A program made the translations under genes and the position numbers. DNA of 8,632 nucleotides, taken from Bryobacteraceae bacterium (GTDB lineage Bacteria; Acidobacteriota; Terriglobia; Bryobacterales; Bryobacteraceae). Below, one piece after another: positions 1 through 5,577 of the stretch (its first letter is position 1; every line of letters begins with the position of its first letter). A model generated the notes under the pieces. That model was not told the origin of the DNA. It ran no database searches and worked only from the letters and a program-made list of their open reading frames with translations. The DNA lies in assembly GCA_947456995.1 (NCBI GenBank), contig CANGVB010000118.1, forward strand, positions 1 through 8,632, read 5' to 3'.

Positions 1-151
1 AGCACATGTCTCAATACTCACCCTGCCAAAACGAATCTCTTCTCTGGGACAACTCCGGCCAAGAGAAGAGATTCGTTTTGGCAGGGTGAGTATTGAGACT
101 GCTCGACAACTGCTCAAGCGTCAAGTCGAGTGGTGGGATCTTCAGGGATAA
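1..151 (+). CDS. pxpC: 5-oxoprolinase subunit C-like (PxpC/KipA, biotin-dependent carboxyltransferase family), C-terminal end only
   Basis: An open frame enters from the left edge (codons from base 2) and stops at TAA 149-151. The readable tail carries LGQLRP, then EEIRF, then VSIETARQLLKRQ. This resembles the usual end of PxpC/KipA proteins, where a 'GQLRPGD-x-(I/V)RF-x-x-VS-x-E-x-A' stretch closes the domain. In the family, PxpC works with PxpB and PxpA to hydrolyse 5-oxoproline to glutamate at the expense of ATP. A pxpA gene starts 9 bp downstream on the same strand, which strongly supports the call and an operon. Oddly, the residues before LGQL (VSILTLPKRISS) are encoded by the left arm of a perfect inverted repeat. 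They do not look like the 'VISADLP' type of sequence I would expect there. The start and most of the gene lie outside the window. The assignment uses about 50 residues plus context. Confidence 0.68.
   Translation, partial: AHVSILTLPKRISSLGQLRPREEIRFGRVSIETARQLLKRQVEWWDLQG
8..99. repeat. Perfect 38-bp inverted repeat (long hairpin) inside the pxpC 3' end
   Basis: Bases 8-45 are the exact reverse complement of 62-99 (38 of 38), separated by a 16-nt loop at 46-61. Complementarity ends abruptly on both sides: base 7 against 100 and base 46 against 61 do not pair. The structure lies wholly within the pxpC-like reading frame, which stays open through both arms. The right arm encodes the conserved-looking EEIRF...VS tail, so the left arm is probably the derived copy. 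As RNA it would form a very stable stem some 60 nt upstream of the pxpA start. There is no T-tract, so it is not a standard intrinsic terminator. It could be a real templated mutation, a palindromic element, or a fold-back artefact of library preparation or assembly. Confidence 0.97.
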
Positions 152-160
152 GTTTCGGCC

Positions 161-835
161 ATGCTCATTAATTGCGATTTGGGTGAAAGCGAGTTGATGG
201 CTGCCGATGGAAGGCAGCAGCGCATCTTGTCGATGATTCAGTTGGCCAATGTTTGCTGTGGAGAACACGCTGGTAGCCGCGATCTCACAAAACTCACAAT
301 GCGCCAATGCTTTGATGCCAAAGTGAAGACGGGCGCTCACCCTGGATACCCGGATCCAGAGCATTTCGGAAGACGGCCCCTTTTTGGCGTCGAATATGAT
401 GCGCAGCAAATTAGTGAGTTGGTTTCAGCCCAGGTTGCCTTTGCGAAAGAAGCGGCTGAAGAGGCAGGACTCGCGCTCTATCATGTAAAACCGCACGGTG
501 CTCTTTACAACGAAGCAGCCGAGAACGGCGAAGTTGCCGAGGCCATCGCCAAAGGTGTGCGCAAGGTTCTCAGGGATGTCTTTCTTGTTGGCTTGGCGAA
601 GAGTGTGATGGTGGGGGTGTTTCGGCGTCAGGGATTTGTCGTGCTTCGAGAAGCCTTCGCCGATCGAAGGTATACGGCAGAAGGGCTTCTGGTGCCACGC
701 AGCTCTCCTGATGCGCTGATCCACGATCCTGAGGAAGCTCATCGTCAAATGCTGCAGCTGAAACGCTTCAGTGACACCATTTGCGTACACAGCGATTCAC
801 CGAACTCCCTGCAAATGCTCAAGGCTCTCAACTAG
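161..835 (+). CDS. pxpA: 5-oxoprolinase subunit A (PxpA), LamB/YcsF family
   Basis: The protein has 224 residues. The LamB/YcsF motifs appear in order: INCDLGE (3-9), NVCCGEHAG (30-38), GAHPGYPDPEHFGRR (58-72), YHVKPHGALYN (107-117), REAFADRRYTAEGLLVPR (163-180) and ICVHSDSP (207-214). PxpA is the cytoplasmic subunit that, with PxpB and PxpC, performs ATP-dependent opening of 5-oxoproline to L-glutamate. The pxpC-like tail 9 bp upstream fits this. The protein is somewhat shorter than the roughly 245-255 residues usual for the family, and some motif positions deviate (CCGEHAGS where ACGFHAGD is common; VHSD where VHGD is common), so it is a divergent member. AGGGA at 144-148 is a distant possible ribosome site; the start is chosen because INCDLGE follows at once. 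The stop overlaps the convergent yegP-like stop by 4 bp. Confidence 0.93.
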   Translation: MLINCDLGESELMAADGRQQRILSMIQLANVCCGEHAGSRDLTKLTMRQCFDAKVKTGAHPGYPDPEHFGRRPLFGVEYDAQQISELVSAQVAFAKEAAEEAGLALYHVKPHGALYNEAAENGEVAEAIAKGVRKVLRDVFLVGLAKSVMVGVFRRQGFVVLREAFADRRYTAEGLLVPRSSPDALIHDPEEAHRQMLQLKRFSDTICVHSDSPNSLQMLKALN

Positions 836-847
836 ACTGGATTGAGA
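826..847. other. 6-bp hairpin bracketing the overlapping stop codons of pxpA and the yegP-like gene
   Basis: TCTCAA at 826-831 pairs with TTGAGA at 842-847 around a 10-nt loop. The loop holds both convergent stops: TAG at 833-835 on plus and CTA at 832-834, read as TAG on minus. No T-tract follows on either strand, so it does not meet the normal terminator pattern. It may be a weak bidirectional signal or chance. Confidence 0.25.
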
Positions 848-1167
848 TCTACCACCTTGGCATCGGGCCCAAACTTCATGCAGGAGACGATGCCGTTGCG
901 GCAACCCTTCTTGCTTTTGTACATTTCGCTTTTGCCAATCACTTCACCGTTCTTGGCCAGCAGCACAAAATAGGGTTCCTTCTTCTTGGATGCACGGGTT
1001 TCGTATTGCCGCTCGGCACCAGCATTCCGCTGAACGCTTTCCACGCCAGACATCGCGGATTTCTTCTCGTCGTAAACTTCACTGCTCAAGATGTACTTTC
1101 CATTGGGAGCCTTGAGGTTGAAGACGAATCCACTTTTTGTTTTTTTAACTTCGAATTTGGCGGCCAT
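832..1167 (-). CDS. YegP family protein with two DUF1508 repeats
   Basis: This predicts 111 residues from ATG at 1167 (MAAKFEVKKT). A frame continues upstream to 1227, but family length and the start of the first repeat favour 1167. Two tandem copies of the DUF1508/YegP unit are visible. The first (about 12-48) has F-x-LKAPNGKYILSSE followed by A-x-x-GVESV. The second (about 64-101) has YFVLLAKNGEVIGKSEMY followed by GI-x-S. Two repeats in about 110 residues is the usual YegP layout. The family is small, soluble and widespread, with no firmly established biochemical function. The gene overlaps pxpA tail-to-tail by 4 bp and diverges from the MFS gene at 1243. No Shine-Dalgarno sequence precedes the ATG, and a TATACT hexamer lies only 7 nt upstream. 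Confidence 0.88.
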   Translation of the reverse strand: MAAKFEVKKTKSGFVFNLKAPNGKYILSSEVYDEKKSAMSGVESVQRNAGAERQYETRASKKKEPYFVLLAKNGEVIGKSEMYKSKKGCRNGIVSCMKFGPDAKVVDLNPV

Positions 1168-1174
1168 GCGGCTG

Positions 1175-1180
1175 AGTATA
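1175..1180 (-). promoter_or_regulatory. Possible -10 box of the yegP-like gene, implying a leaderless or near-leaderless mRNA
   Basis: The minus strand reads TATACT here, one mismatch from TATAAT, and only 7 nt separate it from the ATG at 1167. Transcription would then start at or next to the start codon. No convincing -35 hexamer sits 16-18 bp upstream, so confidence is low. The absence of a Shine-Dalgarno sequence agrees with a leaderless start. Confidence 0.35.
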
Positions 1181-1242
1181 CATGATGCTACATTACGAAT
1201 CCATGACTGACAACGCCAACGAATCAAGCTAGCCTAGGACCC

Positions 1243-2496
1243 ATGCGACATTGGCGCACAAAGATTTTTGCGGCTTCCTGGTTGCTCTACGCGGCCTACT
1301 ATTTCTGCCGTAAGAACTTCAGCGTTGTGATGCCGGCGATGGCGGAGGTGAATCGTCTAAGCGCCTTTGATCTTGCTCACCTTGTTTTCGCGTACAGTCT
1401 GCTTTACTCTCTGGGACAATTTCTGGCAGGCATTCTCACCGATCGATTCGGCGGCCGAAAAGTTGCCGCTGCCGGAGCCTTTATCTCGGTTGGAGCCAAT
1501 CTGTTGATGACCTGGACGACAGGCTATTGGGGCCTGATCTTTCTGCAGATTCTCAATGGCGTGGGTCAAGGCTGCGGATGGTCGGCCATTCTCAAATTGA
1601 TCGGCACCTGGTTTCGCAGGAGTGAGCGCGGCGTGGTGTTGTCCTGGTGGGGAACCAGCTATGTACTGGGGGGCTTTATCGCAACCGGCTTTGCCACCTA
1701 CGTTGCCACCTCTATTCCAATCGTTGACGGCCTGGGCTATCGGAATGCATTTCTGATTCCCGCCCTTGTGCTTTGCTGCATCACATTGCTCTTTCTCTCG
1801 ATTACGAGGGAGCGCATTGCGGGACCGGCTGTGGCCAGCAACGAGAAGTCCGAGGGCTTTCGATTCAGCGAAATGTTTGCAGTGCTTCGCTATCGCGATG
1901 TACAGGTGATCTCCACTTCCTACTTCCTGCTCAAGACCACCAGATATTCATTGCTGTATTGGCTGCCGTTTTATCTGGTTCAGGGGCTTGGCTACACCAA
2001 AGAACTGGCTGGCTACAGTGCCTCAGTTTTTGAGCTGGCTGGTGCTCTGGGGCCACTGCTTGCCGGCTATTGTTCAGACCGTTTCTTTAGCAGCAGAAGA
2101 CATCCCGTCGGTGTGGTGATGCTGGTGCTACTGGCGGTCGCGTTCTTTGCCCATCCTTACCTGAGCCAGCAGGGACAAAATGGAGTTCTGCTGAGCATTT
2201 CGCTGATGGGCATCTTCATTTACGGTACTGATTTGCTGATTGGCGGCGCTGCTGCCATGGAGGCTGTACCTGCGAACCTGATGGCAAGGGCGATGGGTAC
2301 GGTGAACTGTATTGGCTCGATGGGACAACTGGTTTCCAGCTACGTCGTTGCCGTATTTGTGCAGTGGTTCGGGTGGGACAAACTCTTCTTGTTCTTTGTT
2401 GGATGTGCGTTGCTGGCAGCCGCACTACTGGCTACGCGAATGCCGAAGGCGGCCAAGTCGAAATCGTTGTCGCAAAGCCCGGAATTGGCCTCTTAG
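1243..2496 (+). CDS. MFS transporter of the organophosphate:phosphate antiporter type (GlpT/UhpT-like)
   Basis: The product is a 417-residue inner-membrane protein with about 12 hydrophobic segments. The N-terminal helix carries YAAYYFCRKNFSVVMP (about 16-31), typical of the GlpT/UhpT/PgtP group, with Arg23 at the position of the first substrate-binding arginine. The second half has TTRYSLLYW (232-240), resembling the GlpT segment that holds its second phosphate-binding arginine (here Arg234). The MFS loop GILTDRFGGRK (63-73) and the stretch LNGVGQGCGWSA (104-115) are also present. Both phosphate arginines suggest exchange of a phosphorylated metabolite for phosphate; the substrate (glycerol-3-phosphate, hexose phosphate or another) cannot be told. 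AGGA at 1236-1239 lies 3 nt before the ATG, and an in-frame stop at 1204-1206 rules out earlier starts. No sensor or metabolic partner is adjacent. It overlaps the acyltransferase gene tail-to-tail by 4 bp. Confidence 0.9.
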   Translation: MRHWRTKIFAASWLLYAAYYFCRKNFSVVMPAMAEVNRLSAFDLAHLVFAYSLLYSLGQFLAGILTDRFGGRKVAAAGAFISVGANLLMTWTTGYWGLIFLQILNGVGQGCGWSAILKLIGTWFRRSERGVVLSWWGTSYVLGGFIATGFATYVATSIPIVDGLGYRNAFLIPALVLCCITLLFLSITRERIAGPAVASNEKSEGFRFSEMFAVLRYRDVQVISTSYFLLKTTRYSLLYWLPFYLVQGLGYTKELAGYSASVFELAGALGPLLAGYCSDRFFSSRRHPVGVVMLVLLAVAFFAHPYLSQQGQNGVLLSISLMGIFIYGTDLLIGGAAAMEAVPANLMARAMGTVNCIGSMGQLVSSYVVAVFVQWFGWDKLFLFFVGCALLAAALLATRMPKAAKSKSLSQSPELAS

Positions 2497-2504
2497 GCGC
2501 CAAT
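2484..2504. other. 6-bp hairpin bracketing the overlapping stops of the transporter and acyltransferase genes
   Basis: ATTGGC at 2484-2489 pairs with GCCAAT at 2499-2504. The 9-nt loop contains both stops: TAG 2494-2496 on plus and TTA 2493-2495, read as TAA on minus. There is no T-tract. It mirrors the arrangement at 826-847 and could be a weak bidirectional end signal. Confidence 0.25.
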
Positions 2505-3581
2505 CGGCCAGTATTTCCCGATCGCGAGCCTTAACGCCGGCCATTCTCCGCGATCATATCTGCCCTTCATTTCAGCAAGAAAGACCATGAGTGCAATGAC
2601 AATTGCGGAAAGCATCATGGTTTGACCGAGCGACAGCGTCTCTTTCCAGTATCCGAGCCATCTGCCGTAGACAAGCTCAATGTGCAGCCAGTAGACGGGC
2701 AAACTGTGTTGGCCGAGCGTCGCAATCCAGCTCCAGCGGCCAGTCTGAAACGTCATCCAGAGAAAACCAACGCCAGCCAGGACCATCACAATTCCGGTCT
2801 TGATCAGAATCAGGCCCGGCCCGTCCAACCAGAAGTCACTCTTCTGGTACAGCGAATAGGGGATGGATGAGAAGTAGTTCGATACCAGAATCAGGGCTAG
2901 CCCGAGCAATACCGACCACTGCATCATCTTGCCGTATTCTTCTGACGGGACAATGCGGATGACACTGCCAGCGGTAATGCCAAATGCTAGAAAGGCACCC
3001 CAGGGAAAGAAGCTGAAGAAGTTTGCGTCGGGTGAAAGATACTGCTTGAGCAAGATCGGGATTCCTGTCCAGTCAGCGTTGGAAACCAGCGGAGACGCAC
3101 AAGCAATCAGGAGCCCAACTACTGCCGAATAAACAACACGTTGCCTTGTGTCAAAGATGACAAGCCAGCTTAGAGCTGCCACCGTGAAGCCCATACAGTT
3201 CAGAACGTCTACTCGCAAAACATCTTCGAACGGTGCGTAGGGCCAGGCAAAGGCCCACATCTGAAGTCGAAAGAGGAATGCAATTAAGAACAGATAGCGT
3301 GCCCGGTACAAGGCTGCGGTGATGCGCTTCCAGACGGATGGTTCTTTCCTCGAAAGGCTGTCCATCAGAAAGCCAAGCGTCACTCCGGTAAGGAAGAGAA
3401 AGAACGCAGGAGGCATGCCGCCGATAAACTGCGAAAGTACAAAAGCCGAGCCTTCTCGCAGATCTTTGGCCAAAAAGCTATGCATGACATGGCCCTGAAG
3501 CATGATCAGGGCACCAAAGCCACGGGTCCAATCGAGAAAGCCCAGGCGGCCCTGGGAGGCGTGGATGCGCTCGGCAGCCAT
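2493..3581 (-). CDS. Multi-pass membrane acyltransferase, HGSNAT catalytic/DUF1624-like
   Basis: The protein has 362 residues and about ten hydrophobic segments. It begins with RLGFLDWTRGFGALIMLQGH (12-31), matching the 'R-x-x-x-(L/V)D-x-x-RG-x-x-x-x-x-M-x-x-x-H' opening of DUF1624/HGSNAT-type and related acyltransferases. FFPWGAFLAFGITAG (191-205) resembles the family's PW...G segment, and LGQHSLPVYWLH (289-300) resembles its C-terminal 'G-x-x-SL-x-VY-x-x-H'. Conserved polar residues in membrane regions include Asp17, Arg20, His31 and His300. In HGSNAT such proteins move an acetyl group across the membrane onto a terminal glucosamine; bacterial homologues mostly have unknown acceptors, and surface glycan modification is plausible. 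It is last in the five-gene run, 2 bp after the LolA-like gene. A more distant acyltransferase-3 or OpgC assignment is possible. Confidence 0.8.
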   Translation of the reverse strand: MAAERIHASQGRLGFLDWTRGFGALIMLQGHVMHSFLAKDLREGSAFVLSQFIGGMPPAFFLFLTGVTLGFLMDSLSRKEPSVWKRITAALYRARYLFLIAFLFRLQMWAFAWPYAPFEDVLRVDVLNCMGFTVAALSWLVIFDTRQRVVYSAVVGLLIACASPLVSNADWTGIPILLKQYLSPDANFFSFFPWGAFLAFGITAGSVIRIVPSEEYGKMMQWSVLLGLALILVSNYFSSIPYSLYQKSDFWLDGPGLILIKTGIVMVLAGVGFLWMTFQTGRWSWIATLGQHSLPVYWLHIELVYGRWLGYWKETLSLGQTMMLSAIVIALMVFLAEMKGRYDRGEWPALRLAIGKYWPIGA

Positions 3582-3583
3582 TG

Positions 3584-4264
3584 CTACTTGCCGGGGAATT
3601 CTTTCTTAACGTTCTTGGGCAAGTTCAAGCGAACGTCCGATTCTTGCATTGGAGGATTGATTTTCAGGTCAGAATAGGTTGCCTGATTGTAATCCCCTGC
3701 TCCCTGATAGAGCTTCTGCCGAACGGGATATCCGTCGTTTTCGGCTAGCCACACCTCGATCTTCTTCAGCTTCATCAAAGGGGAATCAGCTTTCGGAATC
3801 AATTCGAGTTTGGTGGTGAGTTTCGAGTTTATCGATTCTTCTCCCATGACGCGGATCGAATACGATTTCTGCAACTCTTTGGAAGTGGTTCCAAATCCGA
3901 TCAAGACGCCCTGGCTGATCAGGCTGTCGATTTTGCCCACGTCCAGAATCTGAACTGTGTTGATCTTGGGGAGATAGCTTTGCACTTTTTTGTCTGCATA
4001 GCTGATCTGCTTGGTGTCGGGGCTGGTGAAATCGATTCGCATTTCCACCATACCGGCCTTCTTCTTCAGCATCATGATGGAGCCGGATTCTTTGCTGGCA
4101 TCTTTGAGGACGGCAGTGTAATCGACTCGCTCCAGTTTCGCTGTCATCGAGCGAAAGGTGTTCGCGTTCTGATCGAGTTTGGCAAGGATCTCAGGCAAAC
4201 TCAAAGGTGCAGCAGAAGTGGCCAGAGTGCAGGCCAAAATGAGACTAACGCTTCGCGTAAGCAA
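3584..4264 (-). CDS. LolA-like periplasmic lipoprotein carrier family protein
   Basis: The protein has 226 residues and starts at TTG 4264. An in-frame TGA lies just upstream and AAAGGA sits 4 nt before the TTG, so this start is well supported. The N-terminus (RSVSLILACTLATSAAP) is a signal peptide with a likely cleavage after Ala18 (TSA). The mature part begins with SLPEILAKLDQNANTFRSMTA, and continues with strand-rich segments such as TAKLERVDY, GSIMMLKKKAGMVEMRIDF and KIEVWLAENDGYPVRQKLY. This is the pattern of LolA/LolB-fold proteins: an N-terminal helix, then an incomplete barrel built around 'F-x-G-x-(I/L)-x-(L/M)-x-(R/K)'. The fold carries lipids or lipoproteins across the periplasm. 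It overlaps the upstream small gene by 20 bp and is followed after 2 bp by a membrane acyltransferase, so a lipid or envelope role is likely. It need not be the housekeeping LolA. Confidence 0.75.
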   Translation of the reverse strand: MLTRSVSLILACTLATSAAPLSLPEILAKLDQNANTFRSMTAKLERVDYTAVLKDASKESGSIMMLKKKAGMVEMRIDFTSPDTKQISYADKKVQSYLPKINTVQILDVGKIDSLISQGVLIGFGTTSKELQKSYSIRVMGEESINSKLTTKLELIPKADSPLMKLKKIEVWLAENDGYPVRQKLYQGAGDYNQATYSDLKINPPMQESDVRLNLPKNVKKEFPGK

Positions 4265-4580
4265 GGTATCCTTTCACCTCATTCTCTGCATCGAACAGAG
4301 TTTCCAACCGGACTACCGACCATTTTTCTTTGTACTTCTGCGCAATCAACTGTGTGGCCTCAGCAGTCCGCTGTTCTTCGCTAACCTGCCCCAGCGCATG
4401 GGGGTCAATATAGAAGACGGATCCGCCATCGGATGCGGGTACCATCACAACGTTAGATGCGCGGGGTTGATCGCGAAAAAATTCCCGTGGTGTAAAGAAG
4501 ATGAACGCCAGGAGCAGCGCTACGACAAGGTCGTACTGCCAACTGGCGCGAGCGAATTCCCAAAATATCCAGCGACGCAT
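4245..4580 (-). CDS. Small membrane-anchored protein of unknown function
   Basis: This encodes 111 residues from ATG 4580. A GTG at 4586 would add two residues but lies inside the AAGGTGG ribosome site, so the ATG is preferred. The sequence opens with RRWIFWEFARASWQYD, followed by one hydrophobic helix (about 17-31, LVVALLLAFIFF), then TPREFFRDQPR and a soluble C-terminal region of about 75 residues. That region includes VFYIDP, a predicted helix (EEQRTAEATQLIAQKY) and W-x-VVRLETLFD. The positive-inside rule places the short N-terminus in the cytoplasm and the C-terminal domain in the periplasm, where the neighbouring LolA-like protein would be. I recognise this only as a type seen next to LolA-like genes in acidobacteria, from memory and without a named domain. 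Its 3' end overlaps the LolA-like start by 20 bp, which suggests translational coupling. Confidence 0.8.
   Translation of the reverse strand: MRRWIFWEFARASWQYDLVVALLLAFIFFTPREFFRDQPRASNVVMVPASDGGSVFYIDPHALGQVSEEQRTAEATQLIAQKYKEKWSVVRLETLFDAENEVKGYLAYAKR
4269..4274 (-). promoter_or_regulatory. Ribosome binding site for the TTG start of the LolA-like gene
   Basis: The minus strand reads AAAGGA, 4 nt before TTG 4264-4262, inside the 3' end of the upstream small gene. It decides the unusual TTG start, because no ATG lies between the in-frame upstream TGA and the signal peptide. Confidence 0.6.
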
Positions 4581-4582
4581 AG

Positions 4583-4589
4583 CCACCTT
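4583..4589 (-). promoter_or_regulatory. Ribosome binding site of the small membrane protein gene
   Basis: The minus strand reads AAGGTGG just before ATG 4580. The alternative GTG start (4586) falls within this site, so it favours the ATG. Confidence 0.55.
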
Positions 4590-4602
4590 AATTCTAACCG
4601 CT

Positions 4603-5577
4603 TCAAGCCAGCCTCAAACCAGCAAAGTCATCGATTACTGCAAAAGGCCGAGAGAGAGAACTGATGGTTTCCCCGCGTTGCTCGATTTGCCCTTCCTCAA
4701 TAGCACCCAAACCAGGAATCCGTAAGGCAGCAGAATCCTTGAGGTACTGGATCTTGAGCGGGTCCAGCTTCATCAACCGCGCACAGGTGGAATCAACTGC
4801 AGCGACGTCTTTCCCCATCACCACCACCCCGGCACTGACAGGAGTTCCCTGAATCGGGCCGTTGCCTTCCATCGCAACAATGCCATCCACAATGGCAAAA
4901 GTGTGACGGACAATGCGATTCAACTCAACAATCGACTTGTCAATTCCCTGGTAGTGCAACAGATTCTTGGGCCAACCGTAGATGGAACCCGGAACAATTC
5001 CAAAGAAGTTCTTCATGCTCAGTGTTGCCGCGGCCCAATGGTGCGTTTTCATCTTGGCCACGCTCACAACAAGGTCCGCATTGAGGATGGATTTCGGCAA
5101 AAACAGATCCATCGAATTGCCGTAAGCCCTAACGCTCTGGACATCGTCGAGATTCAAATCAACAAAGCTGCCGTCAAAATCGGAAACGATCTTGCGGTAG
5201 CCCGCCTGGTCTGCCAAATCCCAGGTGTCACGCCGATGGCCCGGGCCTTCGGCGATCAACACAGATTTTGCTCCCAGTTTCAGAAAGAGTTCCCGGCAGG
5301 CCAATACCAGCCTGGGATCTGTATTGATACAAGTATTCTGATCAAACTCCACGAGATTTGGTTTGAGAACTACCGTCTTGTCCCGAACACTAGCCGGAGC
5401 TTCGGGCCAAGCCTCGCGCATCCCGTCTTCCAGCTTGCTGAGCAACTCAGATTCGTAGCTCGAGGCCTTGATTACAGCGACATTTGATTTTTCCAAGACC
5501 ACCCTCGCTTCCACATCTTTTTTGCTGCACGACATTCCAGACAGGGCAGCACCCACCAGCAAATCACGACGCTTCAT
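4603..5577 (-). CDS. DUF362 domain protein with twin-arginine-like N-terminus
   Basis: The protein has 324 residues. The DUF362 landmarks are VVLKPNLV (69-76), IAEGPGH (108-114), a long conserved run with VSVAKMKTHHWAA and SMKNFFGIVPG (171-197), and IVDGIVAMEGNGP-x-QG (229-244) followed by MGKDVAAVDSTCARLM (254-269). DUF362 proteins are widespread and sometimes fused to ferredoxin domains, but their reaction is not firmly established. No 4Fe-4S cysteine cluster is visible here. The N-terminus MKRRDLLVGAALSGMSCSKK has paired arginines followed by a short hydrophobic stretch ending at Cys17. This suggests Tat export, perhaps as a lipoprotein, although the lipobox (SGMSC) is weak. The start overlaps the toroid gene's stop as ATGA (4 bp), a strong sign of coupled translation. 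AGAGG lies 10 nt upstream of the ATG. The next gene starts 22 bp downstream. Confidence 0.88.
   Translation of the reverse strand: MKRRDLLVGAALSGMSCSKKDVEARVVLEKSNVAVIKASSYESELLSKLEDGMREAWPEAPASVRDKTVVLKPNLVEFDQNTCINTDPRLVLACRELFLKLGAKSVLIAEGPGHRRDTWDLADQAGYRKIVSDFDGSFVDLNLDDVQSVRAYGNSMDLFLPKSILNADLVVSVAKMKTHHWAAATLSMKNFFGIVPGSIYGWPKNLLHYQGIDKSIVELNRIVRHTFAIVDGIVAMEGNGPIQGTPVSAGVVVMGKDVAAVDSTCARLMKLDPLKIQYLKDSAALRIPGLGAIEEGQIEQRGETISSLSRPFAVIDDFAGLRLA

Noticed and set aside
8..99. The inverted repeat as an intrinsic terminator or insertion-sequence end
   Set aside because: There is no T-tract after the stem, it is inside an open coding frame, and no transposase or target duplication is visible.
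11..409. Minus-strand 132-codon frame antisense to pxpA and crossing the inverted repeat
   Set aside because: It has no recognisable family, its end is simply the repeat read backwards, and the opposite strand holds a clear pxpA with all family motifs.
781..1185. Plus-strand 134-codon frame opposite the yegP-like gene
   Set aside because: The minus strand carries two clear DUF1508 repeats; the plus frame has low-complexity Phe-rich sequence typical of an antisense shadow of Lys/Glu-rich coding.
4903..5487. Plus-strand frame of 194 codons opposite the DUF362 gene
   Set aside because: Its translation has no domain pattern and it mirrors the well-supported DUF362 gene; a long open antisense frame is expected from the codon usage.
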